From NCBI GenBank assembly GCA_039707465.1, contig CM077644.1, positions 77,708,875 to 77,772,874 on the forward strand: 64,000 bases of DNA, given 5' to 3'. The notes below the pieces were generated by a model. That model saw nothing but the letters and a program-made list of their open reading frames with translations, ran no database searches and had not been told where the DNA came from. Origin of the DNA: Rhabdophis nuchalis (lineage: Eukaryota > Chordata > Lepidosauria > Squamata > Natricidae). The position numbers and the translations under genes are program-made. Each line of letters starts with the position of its first letter. Position 1 is the first letter of the stretch. Below, one piece after another: positions 59,054 to 64,000 of the stretch.

Positions 59054-60113
59054 GTAAGGAAAAGCTAAATTCTGTTTTCCCTAAGGTAATATTAATGATA
59101 ACTATAAGCCTATCTCAGATTGTTGGGGAAGATTCAATGGGGAAAATGCCAAATTCAGTCTAATTGGGTTAGCCGATGTAGTAAGTATGGTCTCAGTATC
59201 ATCAAGGTGTTAGCAGGTGCCTTGCCAAATCTACCAACTCAGCATTTCATGAATAATGACAGGCACATATTTTAGTTCATAATTCAACTGTGAAAACAAG
59301 TCAATCAAACATTGAACTGCTCATTTGCAAGCAAAGAATGCAATTTCTCTTTCTTGTTTATTTTCCCATTTGTGTTCTCATGCACTTCTTCTCAGTCTGC
59401 TAAGCAGATGAAGGAGACAATTAAAGAATAAAGGTATTATCAGATGGTTGGTTGATTATATGTTTCAACCATCTTCAGTAGTTTAATATATTAATTTTAT
59501 ATAATTTGCTGAATGAGGAAGCAGGCCAACGTTCTCCACTATAATTCCAGTTGTATGTGAACTAGAACTTTGTCAACTTAAGTGTCAACTCATTGGCTTG
59601 AGGCTCATGAATTAATTAGGGCGTCTTTCGGAAACCTGACATTAAGCACATGGGAAGGATACCATGTGGAGAAATGTGGACTTAGGTTTACCTAAGGTTG
59701 ACCATTTTTATCTAACGGTCTATTATCTATTTATTAGTGCTAAAAACATACCTTTTATTACTGCTTTTAGTCTTTTTGCTTCATGTGTACCCCCCTTCCT
59801 GCCCCACAGAAGATATATATGTTCTGATTTTCTAGTTTTTGCTTCTTTCTTTTCTGAAGTGTAGGATGTCCAGACACATCTGGAGTTGCATAGCCTCCAA
59901 ACTGTATATGAGTAAATAAATATACTTCTACCCCTTGCACCACAAAACTGTGCAATGAAGTTCATTTTCATAATGGTCTCTTCAACTATTTAAACCTCAC
60001 TTTTATTTAACTGGTACTATATTTAGTTGACAATGGTGTGTTTATAAAAATAAATCTAGGCCTTACATATGTCATTAACTTTTCTTTTTACATGCCTTTA
60101 AACATTTTTACAG
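59054..60113 (+). other. Last SGIP1 intron
   Basis: 1,060 bp, GTAAGG to TTTTTACAG. No transposon was recognised in it. Confidence 0.8.
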
Positions 60114-60136
60114 GAAAGTACCTGGCAGATAACTAA
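60114..60136 (+). CDS. SGIP1: SGIP1 terminal coding exon with stop codon
   Basis: After TTTTTACAG the exon reads GA (completing Gly), then KYLADN and TAA at 60134-60136. GKYLADN is the C-terminus expected of SGIP1. Only 23 bases are coding; the rest of the exon is 3' UTR. With this exon the ten coding segments give 386 residues and a stop with no frame error, which is the strongest internal check on the exon set. Confidence 0.95.
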
Positions 60137-60683
60137 CCGAAGTATATGCAAGTATGTTGAAAATCCGTACAGCTGAGGACTGCAGTGGTTGGATGGTTTT
60201 TATATGCTGTTGAGGGGAAACTAACTGAATCCTGTATTCAGAACATTTCTGTTGAAAGCATCAGCAATTCAACATTTCTCTCTCAGAAAATGCCATGTTG
60301 ATCAGTCCTACAGTATTTACTTCTAGATGTAATATTGTTCATGTTTTAAATTGTAATTATTGTATTTGTAAATTGTACTCATTCTAGTAAGGCTGTATTT
60401 TGGCAGTTAGACACTTGAGTTTTAGCATTTTATCGTTCAAGAAATGGGTGTAATTTAAATTGTGATATATATATATATATAAATTTAATAGTAGTAATGC
60501 TGAATGAGACAAGCTTTCAGAGGCAGATGCATTTTGTCAATGTATACAATTTGAACACAACGCTAACAGCTGTGAGAAAAGGAGTGCCTCAAAAAGAATG
60601 TCAAAATTAGCTCACCTGCAAATTCATTGATTATTTTTTTCAGTTGGTAGCATATGTCATACAAATATAGTCACATAAATAAA
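60137..60683 (+). other. SGIP1: SGIP1 3' UTR (minimal extent)
   Basis: Non-coding AT-rich sequence directly after the stop. The first AATAAA is at 60678-60683, with a GT-rich patch about 60 bases downstream (near 60738-60755), a plausible cleavage context. More AATAAA motifs lie near 63113, 63273 and 63508, so a longer brain-type 3' UTR reaching about 63.5 kb is possible. A short (AT)n run lies near 60466-60482. The end is uncertain without transcript data. Confidence 0.6.
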
Positions 60684-63600
60684 CAGATATGACTTTAAGT
60701 ATTTAATTGGTTTAACTTCAGAACATCTCAGAGTAAACGTTGAGGTGACTGTGGTACAAATGTAGTTTTTCAGCTTCAAACATTCCCATCAAGTAAGTTT
60801 AAAAACGGGTGGGGGTGGGAAGAAACTTTTGGATAACTGTTAGAACCTGTGGCTGAGATAAAGCTTGTAGTGAGATAGCTATTTCTTTTTTGTTAGTCTA
60901 ACATGAGTGAACATGAAGGTAAAGGAAGAGCACAATGGTTTAGAAATATTTCTGCTATGCAAGCTCTATGCAGCTTTCTCCATCCTGGTACCTTGCAGAT
61001 ATGCTGGACATCAGCTGGCATGCCAGCACCGGTTTGGGAAGCCTGGCATAGTAAAAGGAAGGAAAGCACAGAAAAGGCAGCAAGGCGCACTTCCCACTAT
61101 TTTCACTACACCTGGTGCAAGCGGAAGCTGACTAACAAATAACCAGCGATGAAGAGAAGAAATCTGTAGTGGTGGTTTTATTTTTTTACCTGAGCAAGCC
61201 TCTGGTTTCATGGATGAGCTTGTTTATTTTTACAGGACAATTTGCATGCCAAAAACAGGCTCTGACCAACATTGTGTTCTTCAGCTAGATTTCAACTTAT
61301 GTGTAAGTTAAGAAGCATGTCTGAGTGTGTGTGTCTTGTGCACACATACTATACAGATATCATCCATACATATCAAGATTTGTAGGCTGACCGATCTGTA
61401 TTTGAAAGTGGGGGGGGGGGGGAAGCAAAGAAAGAAGCCATTTGAACAGCACAGAACAGGTAACAAAATAATTGCTGACTTTTTGTTTCTGTTCCTTAAA
61501 CACCAGGATACTCTACTTCAAGCAGGTTTCAAGTTGCTAGTCAGTGTTACATTTCTTAGGGTCTGAAAAAGCAAAAGATTTGATTCTCCATTGCTAATGT
61601 ACTAGGTGTGTATAAATGCTGCACATCTATCTGTTCAAATGGTACCTGAACCGTAGCTGAATGCAGTAGGAATAAGGAATATTGTGTGGGAAGTCATTGT
61701 AAAGAGGTGCAGAGTATCTGTTCTGCTATTTTCTGTGCTTACGACTAGTATTTTTATAAACTGTGGTCTAACTAGGTTGGCATCCAACTGTCTCACTTGC
61801 ATGTGAAAATAGCTGTGCTTGACAAGCAGCTATGTCTGCATTAAAACAAGCAGACAAAATTAAAGGCTCTATCTGGACATGAATATATTTGTTTATCATC
61901 CAGTATGAAAAATATATATCTTGCAGTGATAAAAATTGAAATTCCACATGCATCAAATACCTTGTTTATTTAGCTCCTTTTGGTATGAGTCTTATATTTG
62001 AAAACTATAGAACTAATTTTATGGAAAATATAGTATACACTCCAAAAAATATGTCCCCCACTTAAGCTTCACTGGCTTCTCAATCTCACTGATAAATGCG
62101 ATAAAAGATTGATTTTTGCTAGAGCTAACATGGTTTGAAATGGAAAAGTTATCCTTGTGTTTATACTTTGCATTTTTATAAATCTTATCATCTTTGCTCT
62201 TTCCTCTGAAAGTGAAATTGGCCTATTGCTAGCATTTGTTACTCAGTATCAAAAAAGCTGGACAAAGCATATTTCTGCTTCCTTAAAGAATAGGCAATTT
62301 TTCTACTCTGGAATTGTTTCGCTTTTCTTTTACAATGCATACCAGTTACCAAGTAATTGGGTCTCTTGGCCATTTCAGATATCTGTGCATTTCCTACTTT
62401 GTGCCAACAGAAATTTCATATATTCTGATTTGAACTAAAAACTTAATTTTATGCAAAGGAAATAATTTACTTGTAAGTAGTTTTTCTAATGTGGAGAACC
62501 CCCTCCATTTTTTCAAGAATATAACATTAAAGCTAATAATGAAAATCTTTAAACTCTTCATTGATAAATATGAAATGAAAATTCAGTTTAAATTAAAATA
62601 ATTTGCTATGCTTGTAATATAAAGATTAGCTCAGAAAGATTATATGGATTCCAAGAAAGATGTTAGAAACCACATGACTTATAGATTTTTATCTTTTATT
62701 TTTGCAATGAATTGGAATATAGGCTTTACATTGCATCTAAAATAATAGCATCCAGTAAAAAAACAAAATCTCATCATTTTAGCAATTTAGCCACCAGTGA
62801 TACATTTACTAGCATTTCTTTAGAAAGTCTTGATTTACTCCTGAAAAAAGAAAAATAGTTATTGAATCTTTAGCCAATTACACAATTCTATTTTTTTTAC
62901 CAGATTGAATAAGAAAAAAACTCTTAATGAAGATTGATTTATACACCTGTTTAATCTCAAACAACTAGGCTTTTTTGTTGATGATTATTCCTGTTTCCTT
63001 AGTACAATTAAGTTTATTAATTCAGATTATTAAAAATATGAATAATGTAATGTAAGACAGATTTTTTAAAAAACATTCTGCTTGTAGATTGTTTCTGAGC
63101 TTATTTACCAAAAATAAACTTTCAAGTAGAAGTTTAGCTTAGCTTAGCTTTCCTCAAGTTGGGGCTACTCAAAAGTCCATTCCACAGAATTCCTAACCAG
63201 CATGGTTTGTGGCTCTACTTCAGGGCATCCTAAAAGTGGCTATTGTAATGTATCAGCCTTTAATATCTGGAAAATAAATTATTAAGCAGAGAAAAAGACA
63301 CAGGTTAAAAGATTGTTAGAAATCATTGTTCCTTAGTAACAATATAGCAGTAGACAAAAACGTAAGTATTGCTCTTGCTTAGTGATACGATTGTTCCTTA
63401 CAAACATCCTTCTCCTAGTTTTATGTGAGCAAAGCTAGCGATTAAATGGGAACATTTTACTCCTGAGGCTCCTCATCCTAGCCATTACTACAGGTAATTC
63501 TTCCAAAATAAAGTCTTACCGAGATCTATAAAACTAGGAAGGACTTTATAGAACATTTTAACCCAAATCAGGTTATAATTACAGTTGTGTATCCAGCTTG

Positions 63601-64000
63601 ATATTTCATAGCTGGAAACAAAATGACGAAATGTATTAGCTGAAGGTCAGAACATTAATCAACAGAGTAAGCATACAGATATATGAATTCTGTGCTGCCG
63701 CTGGATGAATCATCTTTATAAAAAGCATATTCCAGAAACCCTGCTTCATAAAAGAAAAGAAAATGAAATATCTAGCATGCCTTTTAAGCAAGCTTTGATG
63801 GGAAGCAATTGCCTATATTGGTGTGAAAGGTCTGTCAAATGGATCGTGTCATCATTATAGCTGTAAGCAGAGCCCTATTCTGGTGCAAACTTATTTGCAG
63901 GAAAGTCTCATAGCAGATCTATGATGGGGCTGTCTGCAAATATCCATAGGATCAGGCTCAAGATTGCTCCATATAGAAGAAATTATTATTTTTTAAAAAA
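60684..64000. other. SGIP1 3' UTR extension or downstream flank
   Basis: AT-rich sequence with simple repeats (a 12-base G run near 61411) and later AATAAA motifs near 63113, 63273 and 63508. No further gene, SINE or LINE was recognised. Whether it is transcribed cannot be told from sequence alone. Confidence 0.4.

Overview
The window is vertebrate nuclear DNA, most likely from a snake. It carries the 3' half of one protein-coding gene on the + strand, SGIP1 (SH3GL3-interacting endocytic adaptor 1), with its exons buried in introns full of transposable elements. The snake assignment is an inference from the repeats: CR1 copies ending in the pentanucleotide (TCTAT)n tail described for the Snake1/L3 CR1 family, BovB/RTE fragments, several young L2 elements, tRNA-derived SINEs including one with a CR1-type tail, and many short hAT elements.

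Ten SGIP1 exons can be placed at 3725-3843, 5559-5685, 12548-12607, 48629-48740, 49820-49975, 50552-50684, 50836-51038, 57884-57948, 58889-59053 and 60114-60136 (stop). All nine introns have GT/AG ends. The ten segments sum to one open frame of 386 residues plus a stop, after the two bases that complete a codon from an exon upstream of the window. The first two exons encode the Pro/Ser-rich SH3-ligand region, the short third exon is the linker into the mu-homology domain (muHD), and exons four to ten encode the muHD and the protein's C-terminus. The 3' UTR starts at 60137; several AATAAA hexamers follow.

Layout: 1-12.5 kb holds three exons, intron sequence, palindromic MITEs, a tRNA-derived SINE and a 373-bp tandem duplication. 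12.6-48.6 kb is one 36-kb intron that is largely a transposon nest: a BovB/RTE relic split by a hAT element; a second LINE relic split by another hAT; an L2 tail with a 160-bp (AAAT)n array; a nearly full-length L2 apparently lying inside a Helitron-like element; two Snake1-type CR1 copies; a BovB 3' end; a second nearly full-length L2; a 5'-truncated L2 on the - strand; and an R4/Dong-like relic. 48.6-51.0 kb packs four muHD exons. 51.0-57.9 kb is an intron with a fourth L2, hAT copies and an unclassified repeat block containing tandem and inverted repeats. 57.9-60.1 kb holds the last three exons. 60.1-64 kb is 3' UTR and flank with no other gene recognised.

No bacterial-type system, CRISPR array or previously undescribed protein system was found. 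The more unusual signals are structural: a 24-bp insertion in one L2 that is an inverted copy of sequence about 0.45 kb upstream, a near-identical 373-bp tandem duplication, nested insertions dated by intact target-site duplications, and a set of hAT MITEs sharing one core despite different sizes.
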